Assembly (NCBI RefSeq): GCF_000302455.1
Contig: NZ_AMPO01000005.1
Span: 1 to 64,000, forward strand
DNA: 64,000 nt
Direction of reading: 5' to 3'
Origin: Methanobacterium formicicum DSM 3637
GTDB lineage: Archaea; Methanobacteriota; Methanobacteria; Methanobacteriales; Methanobacteriaceae
Both the position numbers and the translations under genes were made by a program. Position 1 is the stretch's first letter; every line of letters starts with the position of its first letter. Of this stretch, positions 51,015 through 61,925 are shown piece by piece. The notes under the pieces were generated by a model that saw only the letters and a list, made by a program, of their open reading frames with translations, was not told the DNA's origin and did no database searches.

Positions 51015-52784
51015 TTGGCAAATATTCTCCTGGTAGAAGATGAAATGGTGGAGGCCATGAACATAAAAATAAGCCTCCAATCAATGGGTTATGATGTGGT
51101 TGCCATTGCATCCTATGGTGAAGAAGCAGTTGAAAAAGCACAAAATTTAAAACCTGATCTTATTCTGATGGACATTATTTTGAAGGGTAGTATGGATGGG
51201 ATAGCTGTTGCAAATGCTATTTCAAAACTAGGAATACCGGTTATATATATTACTGCTCTTCCTGATGATTCCACTGTTAATCGAGCTCTCCTCAGTGCAC
51301 CTTATGGTTATTTAATCAAACCATTTAATACTCGTAAATTAAAAATATCCATTGAAGTAGCTCTTTATAAAAAACAAATGGAAAATAAACTTAAACAATC
51401 TCAGGATAATTATTACCAAACTATTTTTGAAAATACAAGTTCTGCCACCATAATTATTGAGGAAAACAAACTGATTTCCCTGGTTAATATGGAATTTTCT
51501 ACCTTAACTGGATATTTGAAGGAAGAAATTGAGGGCAGAATGAAGTGGACGGATTTTTTTGCCCCTGAAGACCGTTTGCAGATGGAAGAATACCACAATC
51601 TGCGCAGGATTAATCCAGATCACGCTCCAAGAAATTATGAAGCAAAACTACTTGCTAGTGATGGTGCTATCCGCTACGTTTATTTAACTGTGGCTATGTT
51701 ACCTGGCAACCAGAAGAGTATGATGTCTATTTTAGATATGACTGAGTTAAGGGTATCTAAAAAAGCCATTGAAGAATCCAGGGAGAAATTTAAAAGCATT
51801 TTTGAAAATGCAGCCGAGGCTATTATCCTGTTTAACTGTCAGGGGATTATTATAGAATCCAATTATAAGATTGAAGAGATATTTGGCTTTAAAAAGGAGG
51901 AAATCATAGGTCAGAACTTTATGAACATTGTATCCATGATGGGAATGGATTACAACCCGGCCAAGATAGTTTTCAACCATCTGATCTCCGGAAATGAATT
52001 AAAACAGATTGAATGGACTATACAAAATAAAAGTGGGAAAGAAGTAATTTTCAGGGTTCGACCATCCATAATAAAAGATAAAAATACGATAAATGGCATA
52101 TTATTGATTATGGAAGACATAACTGAACTTAAAACTGTGGAAAATAGTCTTAAAAACTCTTTAGAAGAAAAAGAGATTCTGTTAAGGGAAATTCACCACA
52201 GGGTAAAGAACAATCTTCAGATTATATCCAGTCTCCTGAGTTTGCAGCGTATTCAGGTGGAAGATAAACAAACTGCAGATATATTATGGGAGTGTCAGGG
52301 AAGAGTCAGGACCATGGCTATGATCCACGAAAACTTGTACAGATCACAGGATATTGGTTACATAAACTTCAGAAACTATGTTGAAACGTTGCTATATGAT
52401 ATTTTTAATTCATACCATGTGGATAAAGGATCCATCAACTTAAACACACAAATTGAAAGTTTAAAAATGGATATTGAAACTGCCATGCCCTGTGGTCTAA
52501 TCATCAATGAACTGGCAACCAACAGCATTAAACACGCTTTTCCAGATAGAAATGGCACTATCAAAATAGATTTAAAATCAGATGGTGAGTTTTATATTTT
52601 AAGTTTTGCAGATGATGGAATTGGCTTACCCGAAGATGCTAATCCTAAGAAATCTAAAAAATTGGGGTTAATGGTTGTCAAAACGCTGGTAAATCAGTTA
52701 AATGGTCTGATGGAAATTGAAAGGGGCAACGGTACGAAATTCACCATTAAATTCAGGGAATTACCTTACAAAACGAGAATATAA
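51015..52784 (+). CDS. Response regulator - PAS - PAS - HisKA_2 histidine kinase
   Basis: A 589-residue signalling hybrid with the receiver at the front. The receiver (1-120) has the DE acidic pair in LLVEDEMVE, phospho-acceptor D53 (LILMDII), and T/K in YITALP and LIKPF. Two PAS domains follow (about 135-250 and 260-375). The kinase part has the HisKA_2 box LLREIHHRVKNNLQIISSLLSLQ (in part) and a HATPase domain with INELATNSIKHAF and DDGIGLP. There are no membrane helices, so it is cytosolic. TTG start with GAGGTG 7-8 nt upstream. No partner regulator is adjacent. Confidence 0.94.
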   Translation: MANILLVEDEMVEAMNIKISLQSMGYDVVAIASYGEEAVEKAQNLKPDLILMDIILKGSMDGIAVANAISKLGIPVIYITALPDDSTVNRALLSAPYGYLIKPFNTRKLKISIEVALYKKQMENKLKQSQDNYYQTIFENTSSATIIIEENKLISLVNMEFSTLTGYLKEEIEGRMKWTDFFAPEDRLQMEEYHNLRRINPDHAPRNYEAKLLASDGAIRYVYLTVAMLPGNQKSMMSILDMTELRVSKKAIEESREKFKSIFENAAEAIILFNCQGIIIESNYKIEEIFGFKKEEIIGQNFMNIVSMMGMDYNPAKIVFNHLISGNELKQIEWTIQNKSGKEVIFRVRPSIIKDKNTINGILLIMEDITELKTVENSLKNSLEEKEILLREIHHRVKNNLQIISSLLSLQRIQVEDKQTADILWECQGRVRTMAMIHENLYRSQDIGYINFRNYVETLLYDIFNSYHVDKGSINLNTQIESLKMDIETAMPCGLIINELATNSIKHAFPDRNGTIKIDLKSDGEFYILSFADDGIGLPEDANPKKSKKLGLMVVKTLVNQLNGLMEIERGNGTKFTIKFRELPYKTRI

Positions 52785-52992
52785 TTTCATATTTGATCTA
52801 TTCTAGAATATTTCATCTATTCTAGTTTATCTCATCTATTCTTAGAAGAGTTAATAGAGTTTTCATGCCGTGTTTAGTTGCATTATCTATCTATTTAGTT
52901 TGTATTATCTATTTAGTTTGTATATTGGTAGTATTTGGGGCTGTAAACTGTATTTGGCTGGTATATTGAGTATTTGGGGATGTATACTGTGT
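52785..52992. repeat. Degenerate tandem repeats between convergent genes
   Basis: TATCTATTTAGTTTGTAT occurs twice back to back (about 52888-52922). GTATTTGGGGMTGTAWACTG-type units recur at 52928-52995. TTCATCTATTCTAG-type strings appear before them. Nothing coding is seen. Confidence 0.6.
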
Positions 52993-53766
52993 TTAGAGCT
53001 GTATATTAAATTCACTAAAATTTGTTTTTAAATATTCTTTTGCTTCTTCAGGGTTCAGGGCACTGAACGGATAATTTTCATGCACTTCCAGTAGGTAAGG
53101 AATGGTATCTTCCACCAGTTCCCTGTTTTTCCAGGTTTTAAGTGCAGAAGTCACCTTTTCCAGACACCCTTTTTTATAACTTATCTGTCCCAGAACATGG
53201 ATTAACATTTTCCGTACTGCTGGGTTGGTTTCATCCTGTAATTCCTCCAATAATGGCAGAACATCCTCGGGATGTGTTCTACCTCTAAGTTCAATTCCAT
53301 GAATCACTTTTTTCCGCACTTCAGGTTGGGGGTGGTGAATAAAAACCTTTGCAAAGTTTAAGGTTGGTTGGGGATTCTTTTGGCCCATAACTTTCAGAGA
53401 ACTCATCACTGCATTTTTAACCCTGTGTTGTGGGTCTTCCAGGGCAATTTCAAGGTAATCAAAAACTGGATCTGCATCCTGTTTCCCAATTTCCCCTAAG
53501 ATATATACTGCAGTCTGCCTAACCTTCTCATCACCATTTTCCAGGAGTTGGACTGCTACTTGAGTTATTTCCTCTTTGAAAAGGCTCTGTTCACGGTAAA
53601 TTTTTCCTAAAATGTTGGAAACATTCTTTCGAATGTAAACATCTTCATTGGATGAGTACTGGAGTATGTGGCTGTTTTTGTTACTTTCCAAGTCCTGCAT
53701 TAATTCATTTTCCATTTTAATCACAAAACTCTGCCGTTCCTCCTTGGTTAAGTCATAATATTTCAT
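52993..53766 (-). CDS. HEAT-repeat protein
   Basis: 257 residues made almost wholly of HEAT/PBS-lyase-like helical repeats, for example VRQTAVYILGEIGKQDADPVFDYLEIAL, VKNAVMSSLKVMGQKNPQPTL and VRKMLIHVLGQISYKKG (each given in part). Such scaffolds bind proteins or DNA; AlkD-type repeats are related, but no glycosylase motif is seen. It is a single cytosolic gene convergent with the hybrid kinase. Confidence 0.87.
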   Translation of the reverse strand: MKYYDLTKEERQSFVIKMENELMQDLESNKNSHILQYSSNEDVYIRKNVSNILGKIYREQSLFKEEITQVAVQLLENGDEKVRQTAVYILGEIGKQDADPVFDYLEIALEDPQHRVKNAVMSSLKVMGQKNPQPTLNFAKVFIHHPQPEVRKKVIHGIELRGRTHPEDVLPLLEELQDETNPAVRKMLIHVLGQISYKKGCLEKVTSALKTWKNRELVEDTIPYLLEVHENYPFSALNPEEAKEYLKTNFSEFNIQL

Positions 53767-53957
53767 TTATCCAGCTCCATCCGAGACATAGTCCAATTAG
53801 GGGGGTTTATAAGTTAAAATATATTTTATTAACAGAGATTCTATTAAATTTATTAGCGAGTTTTATTAGGTTTTATTAGATTTATAGCGAGTTTTATTGG
53901 TTTTTATTTAAGTGAGTTTGGAACTAAAAGAAATAAAAAAAGTGGGGATGTAATTAT

Positions 53958-54443
53958 TTAGTTCAACAGAAGAACGCTGTAGTTCAGGTAGGAGGCAATG
54001 CTCACCCAGATTATGTATGGTATGAACAGGAGTCCTGCTGGTTTGGATATGACATAAAATGCGATCATGTTAGCCAGGATGGCTATCCAAAGCAAGCAGA
54101 TCAGTATGAACCCGCCCAGTATGGAGTGCAATCCAAAAAATACAAGGGACCATAGAACGTTTAGTAACAGTTGCACTGCGAATATTCCAATTGTGAACTT
54201 CACATCACGCCTTTCTAAACCCTGTCTCCACACCAGGAACAAAGCTATACCAATAAGAATATAAATAGTGGTCCATATGGGTCCAAACCAATCATTGGGT
54301 GGAGTCCAGCTGGGTTTGGCCAGGGCCGCATACCAGGTGGTTATCTGGGGAAGAGTGGCTAGGGTTCCCACAGCACCAGAAATGAAAACTATGAATACTG
54401 AAGCAATTAACTTCGGAATCTCATTTAACTTAAAACCTTCCAT
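53958..54443 (-). CDS. tspO: TspO/MBR family tryptophan-rich protein
   Basis: 161 residues with five membrane helices. The family pattern is visible: TTWYAALAKPSWTPPNDWFGPIWTTIYILIGIALFLVWRQG (in parts), then LNVLWSLVFFGLHSI and PYIIWVSIASYLNYSVLLLN. Homologues bind porphyrins and act in stress responses. The presence of a TspO in a methanogen may relate to corrinoid or F430 tetrapyrroles, but this is inference. No tetrapyrrole genes adjoin it. Confidence 0.93.
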   Translation of the reverse strand: MEGFKLNEIPKLIASVFIVFISGAVGTLATLPQITTWYAALAKPSWTPPNDWFGPIWTTIYILIGIALFLVWRQGLERRDVKFTIGIFAVQLLLNVLWSLVFFGLHSILGGFILICLLWIAILANMIAFYVISKPAGLLFIPYIIWVSIASYLNYSVLLLN

Positions 54444-54707
54444 AAGTTATCAAACCTCCATTTTATATTTAACCGGCTTTTATAATTTATTTAATTATAA
54501 CTTATCACAATAATGGTACTTGATTATGGAGTAACATATGAATTTACATTAACTTTAACCGTAAGTCTTGTTAAATCACATATATCGTAAAATTGTATCC
54601 CCCGAGATGTAATTTGAACTTTTAAGGTTAATCTAAAATTTTAGGGTTTATTTAGAACTTCAGGGTATTCCAGAACTTCAATATTAAGCAAGAATTTTTA
54701 AGGCCAA

Positions 54708-55187
54708 TCATGAACTTTTAAGTGCCACAATTTCTTGGACATCCACTAATTTCCATACAATGGATGTTTCTTCTTTTAAAAGGGATTCCAAGGGGTCTTG
54801 GGGGGAATGTCCCAGGGCAGCCAGTATATTTGGGGAGAGGTTATTTTTCCGGATGAGTTCTATGAACATCTGCCTGACTTCCAGTTTTTCACTTGCATTA
54901 TCCACTTCATTTATACAGCCCTGAAGTGTCACAAAACGGTATTCTGACATATCACTACTGTAATCCTCAATCTCCACTGCAACTTGAGGGTCACTCTTGA
55001 CAAGTTCCACCTTTTTGCCGTACCTGGTACTGAGGAAATAGATAAATTTCCCATTGAAAACATACAAAAATGGGGCAACATAGGGATAATCTCCCTTGAA
55101 AGCGATTCTGCTCATGTACTGGTTGGCGATAAACGCATCATATTCTTTTCTTTCCATTGCAGGGATTTTTTGAACGTCCAAAATCAT
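54708..55187 (-). CDS. Pyridoxamine 5'-phosphate oxidase-fold flavin-binding protein
   Basis: About 159 residues of the split-barrel FMN-binding fold. It contains NQYMSRIAFKGDYPYVAPFLYVFNGKFIYFLS, YGKKVELVKSDPQVAVEIED and YRFVTLQGCINEV (in parts), typical of the NimA/HugZ-like group. It probably binds FMN or F420 and reduces a small molecule. Start choice is open (ATG at 55187, GTG just before, or TTG at 55178) because AGGTGATG overlaps the candidates. Confidence 0.88.
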   Translation of the reverse strand: MILDVQKIPAMERKEYDAFIANQYMSRIAFKGDYPYVAPFLYVFNGKFIYFLSTRYGKKVELVKSDPQVAVEIEDYSSDMSEYRFVTLQGCINEVDNASEKLEVRQMFIELIRKNNLSPNILAALGHSPQDPLESLLKEETSIVWKLVDVQEIVALKSS

Positions 55188-55325
55188 CACCTGTTATTAT
55201 GTCTATATTTTTATTTTATTCTCTACTACAGTTATATTTATCTCCTTAATTGGGTTTAAAACCATGGAGGGGAGTGTTTGTTAATTATTAGAATTTCATC
55301 TGTTTGTATAATTCCTAAAGTTGTA

Positions 55326-56753
55326 TCAGGCCTTCACGACGGGGTAGCTTGCTTTTTTCCATGCAGTCATACTGCCCAAAACAGTGCTTAGCTTAGTGTA
55401 ACCATTTTTCTTCAAATAACTGCAGGCAGTGGTGGATTTATAACCCGAATCACAGTAAACAACCACGGGAATGTCATGGGGCACTTCTTGAATCCTTTGG
55501 GGTAAGTCGCCAACGTAGATGTGGTGAGATCCTTGAATGTAATCTTTTCTGCGGTCATCTATTTTGCGCACGTCCAGTAAGAAAAAATCCTCTTCTGAAG
55601 TTTCCTTGAACTTTTTCCTGTTTTCTGTTAGTCCTTCTCCCTTTTCTTTTAAACTTTCTAGTTTTTGCTTCAACTGGTGTACACTCCACAGCTTTATGGA
55701 GTTAATTTGACCTGCGTGGAGGTACCAGCTGGGAAAACCACCCTCCAAGTAGCCGTAAATATTATCAAAACCCAGTCTGAAAAGGGCCTGACGGACCTCA
55801 TCCAGACCCTGGATCTGGTCATCAACCACAATAATGGGGTCATCGTAGTTCAAAAACCAGCCAGCAAAGGCAGGAACACCATCCCTCCAGATATTCAAAC
55901 TACCAGGTATATGAGCTCCAGCAAAACTGGTTGGTTTGCGAACATCAAGGATACAAGCTCCATTATTTATTTTTTCTTTCAGAATTTTAGGAGGAATAGG
56001 TTTGAAATAAGGAATTCTACCAGCTATTGGGGCCCCATTCTGGTTGTAGAATTCCATCTTCTTAAAGTAGGGTGGGGTGTAAAGCTCTTCAGCTACCTTC
56101 ATCTTGATGAATTCTTCTTTACTGGTGCACTGTAGTTGCGGGTTGGTATTCCTCTCATAACCAATGGTAGTGTAGTCCTGCTCCCTTATATCTGCCCCAC
56201 ACACTGAACCCGCGCCATGGGCCGGACAGAGGATTACCTGATCACCCAGGGGCAGGATCCCATTAAAGATACTGTCATATAACAGTCCCGCCATTTTCTG
56301 ACTTTTATCAGGCCCATAGAGATCAACACGTCCAGTTTCCCCTGCAAAGATCACATCGCCAGTGAAAACCATCTGAGCATCTTTAGAGACACTTAAATCT
56401 CTTAAAACCAGAGATATGCTTTCAGTGGTGTGTCCTGGTGTGTCCATAACTTCCAGTTCAATACTTCCCCACTGGAATTTGTCCCGGTCACTTACCGGAG
56501 TTCCGTAGGCAAAATCCAGGTTTTTACCATGGAATATCTCTGCTCCTGTGGCACAAGCTAGCTCCAATGAACCAATGACGTAGTCCTCGTTACGATGGGT
56601 TTCAAAGATATGGGTTATATCCATTTCAGATGATTCTGCTAGATGAAGGTAAACATCCACGTCCCGGCGAGGATCAACCACAACTGCCCGACCACTGACT
56701 TCAATAAAATAAGAATGATGGGCTATTCCCTTTGATTTAATTAGTTTAACCAT
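55326..56753 (-). CDS. MBL-fold hydrolase fused to two rhodanese domains
   Basis: About 475 residues. The metallo-beta-lactamase part (1-245) has ETHRNEDYVIGS where persulfide dioxygenases have HxHxDH, so two of the three motif histidines are replaced. Other metal-site residues remain (DTPGHTTES, FTGDVIF, CPAHGAGS). The first rhodanese domain lacks a catalytic Cys (VVDDQIQGLDEVR); the second has it (VVYCDSGYKSTTAC). It probably handles persulfide or sulfane sulfur. The ATG at 56753 follows GGGGGA by 10 nt; the TTG at 56771 overlaps it. Confidence 0.9.
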   Translation of the reverse strand: MVKLIKSKGIAHHSYFIEVSGRAVVVDPRRDVDVYLHLAESSEMDITHIFETHRNEDYVIGSLELACATGAEIFHGKNLDFAYGTPVSDRDKFQWGSIELEVMDTPGHTTESISLVLRDLSVSKDAQMVFTGDVIFAGETGRVDLYGPDKSQKMAGLLYDSIFNGILPLGDQVILCPAHGAGSVCGADIREQDYTTIGYERNTNPQLQCTSKEEFIKMKVAEELYTPPYFKKMEFYNQNGAPIAGRIPYFKPIPPKILKEKINNGACILDVRKPTSFAGAHIPGSLNIWRDGVPAFAGWFLNYDDPIIVVDDQIQGLDEVRQALFRLGFDNIYGYLEGGFPSWYLHAGQINSIKLWSVHQLKQKLESLKEKGEGLTENRKKFKETSEEDFFLLDVRKIDDRRKDYIQGSHHIYVGDLPQRIQEVPHDIPVVVYCDSGYKSTTACSYLKKNGYTKLSTVLGSMTAWKKASYPVVKA

Positions 56754-57038
56754 CAATGGTGTTTCCCCCAAATTTCTAATACTTAGATATTAAATATATG
56801 GATCTTCTGAAATTAATAATTTTAACTAATAACGATAATTAGTTTAAACAAAGAATGATAATAAAAATAATGATATTTGCTTATAAATTTGGGTGTGAAT
56901 GATTTTTAATTCTCCTAATTGGTGATATTTCTAATTGGGAGGTAACTTCACTCCGATATAATAAAAACTTCGATATTATTAAATCTTACAAAAACACATT
57001 TATACTAGAGATTAATTTTTTTTACTTGGAGGAAGAGC

Positions 57039-57980
<942 letters not shown>

Positions 57981-57982
57981 TC

Positions 57983-58747
57983 ATGGCAGAACTTGAGGGA
58001 ATTTACACCATCTGGCTCAGGGAAAACAAAAGATTCCTCCGTTACCGGTCACGTATACTGACTTCAGTGGTAACACCCCTCTTGTGGCTACTGATATTCG
58101 GAACAGGGTTAGGTTCCGCCATAAGATTCGGGAACATGGCCGGTGGATATCAGGCATTCATATTCCCTGGAATCATTGCCCAGACCATACTTTTCACTTC
58201 GGTATTTTCTGGACTTTCAGTGATACAGGACCGGCAGTTTGGATTCTTGAAGGAGATTTTAGTGGCCCCCATATCCCGGCCTTCAATTGTCCTGGGGAAA
58301 GCCATTGGAATCAGTACTACAGCCCTTATCCAGGGAATAATATTGCTGTTCCTATCATTTGTGGTCAGTGTACCCATGACCATCCCCATTCTCCTGGAAT
58401 CCATAGGGGTTATAATCCTCATTGCATTAGGCCTATCCGGTATGGGACTTTTGATAGCATCCTTCACCGACAGTATGGAAGGTTTCAACCTCATCATGAG
58501 CTTCATTGTAATGCCCATATTCCTTTTAAGTGGAGCATTGTTCCCTATAACCGGACTTCCCAGCTGGCTACAGGTAGCAGTCTATATTAATCCCTTAACT
58601 TATGGGGTGGATGCCCTGAGGAGTATAATTCTTCATCAATCAGTACTTCCATTGTATGTAAGTGTTGTTGTGGTTGCTATCTTTGCAGTGCTGATGATCC
58701 TGATATCTGCCTTTATATTCAGCAAAAAAGAGCAAAGTTTGATGTAG
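57983..58747 (+). CDS. ABC-2 type permease, DrrB type
   Basis: 254 residues, six membrane helices. ABC-2 features: TIWLRENKRFLRYRSRILTSVVTPLLWLLIFGTGLG at the start (in part), QDRQFGFLKEILVAPISRPSIVLGKA in the coupling loop, and PIFLLSGALFPITGLPSWLQ before the last helices. The start lies 2 bases after the ATPase stop with GGGAGGG upstream, so the pair is coupled. Confidence 0.94.
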   Translation: MAELEGIYTIWLRENKRFLRYRSRILTSVVTPLLWLLIFGTGLGSAIRFGNMAGGYQAFIFPGIIAQTILFTSVFSGLSVIQDRQFGFLKEILVAPISRPSIVLGKAIGISTTALIQGIILLFLSFVVSVPMTIPILLESIGVIILIALGLSGMGLLIASFTDSMEGFNLIMSFIVMPIFLLSGALFPITGLPSWLQVAVYINPLTYGVDALRSIILHQSVLPLYVSVVVVAIFAVLMILISAFIFSKKEQSLM

Positions 58748-59471
58748 GAATTCAGGATATTCTCTGGGAGTATTTCTCTGGGGTATCTCTTGGGGAATAA
58801 TCCTTCTGGAATATTTTTTTTAAAATTTAAATCTAATTTTTCTTTTTTATTTTAAATGACTTCACATAACGGGGTTGATCTCTCACATCCAGTATAACTG
58901 TCACCACCCAGAGCTTTGACTTGCTTTAGGAACTGCAATGGGAAATTACTTCTTTTAATATTCCTGTTTCTAGCAGGATACTCGGGTAATGTTGTGAATG
59001 CCGGTGCTGATATTTTAAAGGTGATTTGTGGAGATATAATGTAAATAAGTGGTAGTTCATGTTTTGTTGGGCCATGTTATCTTATAAAAAATGAAGAATA
59101 ATAGTTTATGGTCTTAGATTTTCCTTTTTGGAAAAAATAATTGTCTTTTTAATTGCACGAGTTTAATAAACTTTTAATTACTTTATTTCTAAAAATACAT
59201 TTCTATTTTTGTTTGATTAATTGGTATGGGGATTTTTAACAGTTAAATTTAAGTATGGGTGTTCATATACATTTATTTAGTAGATAAAATTCTTAACACA
59301 CCAAGATTGGCGGAGGTTAGGGATTATTATATTAAGAAGAATAATGAGAATTTAAATAAAATAATTTAAACAAATACTTCCCACTAAATAACTTTTTTTC
59401 ATCAGACTCCCAGAAACTTCAATCATCATGATAAATTAAATCAACCTGATAAAATCAATAGCTAAACTTAA
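58748..59471. other. Intergenic region with a coding remnant
   Basis: About 720 bases. T-rich sequence at 58800-58855 can end the exporter operon. A stop-free minus-strand remnant lies at 58852-59078 (listed next). The rest, 59080-59470, is AT-rich and holds the flippase promoter, with no further gene. Confidence 0.5.
58852..59078 (-). pseudogene. Fragment of a lost gene, possibly a transposase-type C-terminus
   Basis: A minus-strand frame of about 75 codons with no start codon ends in TAA at 58852. Its end reads LPEYPARNRNIKRSNFPLQF, then LKQVKALGGDSYTGCERSTP and LCEVI. The higher GC content and protein-like composition contrast with the flanks. The tail is of the kind found at the end of IS200/IS605 TnpB proteins, but I cannot confirm that. 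No insertion-sequence ends were found. Confidence 0.35.
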
Positions 59472-60917
59472 ATGATTAACATGAATGCAATACAGAAATT
59501 AGCCAAGAACATCGGGTCTCTCTTTGTTTCCCAAATATTGGGTTATTTTATTGCGTTTATTTATTCCATCTACTTGATTAGATACTTGGGGGTTGAAAAT
59601 TTTGGAGTGCTATCTTTTGCTTTAGCACTCACCAGCATATTAACGGTCTTCTGTGACTTAGGTTTAACCACTTTAATGACACGAGAAGTGGCTAAAGACA
59701 AATCATTAACCAGTAAATATTTAAAAAATACCATATCCATCAAATTATTATTATCAATCGTTGTGGTAATTTTTACCGTGGTTATTATAAATAATCTCGG
59801 ATATCCTCAGTCTGAATTGTACGTTATATATTTTTTACTTTTATCCTTAATATTCACCACCTTCTGTGGAGTATTCTTTTCAATATTCCAGGCCTACGAG
59901 AAACTGGAATACCAATCAATTGCCAATGTTTTAAACAGTATCCTGATGTTTATCGGTGTCGTAATCCTCATAAACTACAATTCCGGCTTGATTTGGATAT
60001 CAGCTCTTTATGCTCTGGTAAATGGGTTGATATTGCTTTATTATCTGTACATTTCAACCAGTAAATTCAAATTCCCTTTTCCAAAAATGGAATTTGATTT
60101 CGAGTTCTGGAAGACCAGCATAGTCATTGCCCTTCAGTTCGGGTTAATAGGGGTATTTTCGACTATTTACATATGGATAGATAGTGTCATGCTCTCATTC
60201 ATGGTGAATAATGAAGCAGTGGGATTGTACAATGCTGCTTACAGGATCATAACAGTTTTATTATTTGTTCCATTTGTGATGAATGCCGCAATCTTCCCTG
60301 TAATGTCAAAAATGTATGATTCAGGTGGGGATTCCTTAAACAAACTGGTGGAAAAATATTTAAAGGTTATGATCATCGTTGGTATTCCCATTGGTATTGG
60401 AGTTACCTTCCTGGCCAAAGACATAATCATCCTGTTATTTGGAAATGCCTATGCAGATTCTGCCATTGCCCTTCAAATTTTGGTATGGGCTACTGTAATT
60501 ACCTTTATTTATTCAAGCTATGTTTCTTTATTCATATCAGCAGATAAACAGATGACCCTAAACAAAATAGCATTTTTGGGCATGATAATTAATATAATCC
60601 TTAACCTGATCTTAATTCCCAAATTTAGTTTCATTGCAGCCAGTTTTAACACTGTACTAACTGAACTTTCCATGATTATACTGGTATTTATCACAGCCAG
60701 CAGCAGCAACATGCTTTTAAATAAGAAACAAATCTTAAATGATTTTGCCAGGGTAATTATCTCTGGTTTAATAATGGCCATATTCTTATTATTCTTCAAT
60801 TACATGGAATTATTCTTATTAATATTCTTAGCGGTGATAGTTTACATAGTGTCTCTATTTATAACCAGAGCGATAGATGAAGAGGATATTAATATTATCA
60901 AACAAATAAGAGGCTGA
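59472..60917 (+). CDS. Oligosaccharide flippase (MOP/Wzx-type)
   Basis: 481 residues with 12-14 membrane helices. The polysaccharide-export family opening is KNIGSLFVSQILGYFIAFIYSIYLIRYLGVENFGVLSFALAL (in part), followed by FCDLGLTTLMTREVAKDK. It has YNAAYRIITVLLFVPFVMNAAIFPVMSKMY and KDIIILLFGNAYADSAIALQIL in the middle. It probably flips lipid-linked sugars for glycoprotein or wall precursors. No glycosyltransferases are adjacent. Three membrane-protein paralogues follow on the same strand. Confidence 0.93.
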   Translation: MINMNAIQKLAKNIGSLFVSQILGYFIAFIYSIYLIRYLGVENFGVLSFALALTSILTVFCDLGLTTLMTREVAKDKSLTSKYLKNTISIKLLLSIVVVIFTVVIINNLGYPQSELYVIYFLLLSLIFTTFCGVFFSIFQAYEKLEYQSIANVLNSILMFIGVVILINYNSGLIWISALYALVNGLILLYYLYISTSKFKFPFPKMEFDFEFWKTSIVIALQFGLIGVFSTIYIWIDSVMLSFMVNNEAVGLYNAAYRIITVLLFVPFVMNAAIFPVMSKMYDSGGDSLNKLVEKYLKVMIIVGIPIGIGVTFLAKDIIILLFGNAYADSAIALQILVWATVITFIYSSYVSLFISADKQMTLNKIAFLGMIINIILNLILIPKFSFIAASFNTVLTELSMIILVFITASSSNMLLNKKQILNDFARVIISGLIMAIFLLFFNYMELFLLIFLAVIVYIVSLFITRAIDEEDINIIKQIRG

Positions 60918-61010
60918 ATAACAAGTATTATATATAGATCAAGCATCAGATCTTAATTGCAACAACATACTTATTGTAGACATGCTCATAATCATATAGG
61001 AGGGGTTGAA

Positions 61011-61925
61011 ATTTCCATTAACCTGTTACTGGGCACAATTATAATCCTAATAACCATCTTAGTAACCATATTTGCAAAACAGTTACATCTTAATAAAGAA
61101 AAAGGGATGAAATTTCTCTTTTTTTTACTGATTTTAACCATAATAAGCCTGATAATATCATATTATAACTATTCAACCAATATATTTATTATAGGCTCCC
61201 TCTACATGTACGTAGCATTCGCTTTTATAATAATGCACTCTTCAAAGGTACTTGGAAACAAGAAAACATTTCTGTTCATAACCATAGCCGCTCTATTCAG
61301 TTTAACCGCTGAAATTTTAGGTGTTAAATATGGCTGGATATTTGGAAACTACTATTACACTGGGACTGGACTGTTATTTAACCTGGTCCCACTATTACTT
61401 CCCTTATCATGGGCAGTGATCGTGTACATTTCATATACCATCACAAATCTGTTCTTATATGGTTTTGGGGGTGAAAAACCACGATATAATCATAATTTAT
61501 TGTTTTTAGTGGGATTTTTAGTTTTACTATCTGCCATTGATGGTTTAATCGCTGTGAACCTGGACATGATAATGGATCCAGTGGCAGTTTCACCACTAAT
61601 TCAGCAGTGGGTCTGGATAGATGGTGGACCATACTTCGGCATACCCATCAGCAATTTCATAGGATGGTTTGCTGTTACTTTCTTTATTACTTTGCTATTC
61701 AGATTGTATGAATCATTTACATTTAAAAAAGAAAGTTCTACCCCTAATCTTAATTTATACGCGTATGCACCCGCCTTGTATTTTCTGTATTTCTTACAAC
61801 AATCTGCACATGCCATTACCTTAAATTATATAGGATACGTGTTAATCGCTGCTACCTGTATGATTCCATTCATAATACTCCCCATTTTGTTATATGTGGT
61901 CATGAAAAGAATGAACTCCGGATAA
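61011..61925 (+). CDS. Carotenoid-biosynthesis-type (DUF422/CruF-like) membrane protein, copy 1
   Basis: About 305 residues, seven to eight membrane helices. Conserved family motifs are YGWIFGNYYYTG, GGEKPRY and NLDMIMDPVAVSP, the last being the hallmark of the carotenoid hydratase-like DUF422 family. FGIPISNFIGWF follows it. The true start is unusual: GGAGG lies 7 nt before ATT at 61011, and the codon before that is GAA. The two downstream paralogues have ATG there, in ATG-ATT-TCN with the same Shine-Dalgarno. TTG at 60957 is the only conventional start and lacks a ribosome binding site. It follows the flippase by about 95 bases. Confidence 0.85.
   Translation: MSINLLLGTIIILITILVTIFAKQLHLNKEKGMKFLFFLLILTIISLIISYYNYSTNIFIIGSLYMYVAFAFIIMHSSKVLGNKKTFLFITIAALFSLTAEILGVKYGWIFGNYYYTGTGLLFNLVPLLLPLSWAVIVYISYTITNLFLYGFGGEKPRYNHNLLFLVGFLVLLSAIDGLIAVNLDMIMDPVAVSPLIQQWVWIDGGPYFGIPISNFIGWFAVTFFITLLFRLYESFTFKKESSTPNLNLYAYAPALYFLYFLQQSAHAITLNYIGYVLIAATCMIPFIILPILLYVVMKRMNSG

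Noticed and set aside
51015..52784. Membrane-bound sensor kinase
   Set aside because: No hydrophobic segment long enough to span the membrane is present.
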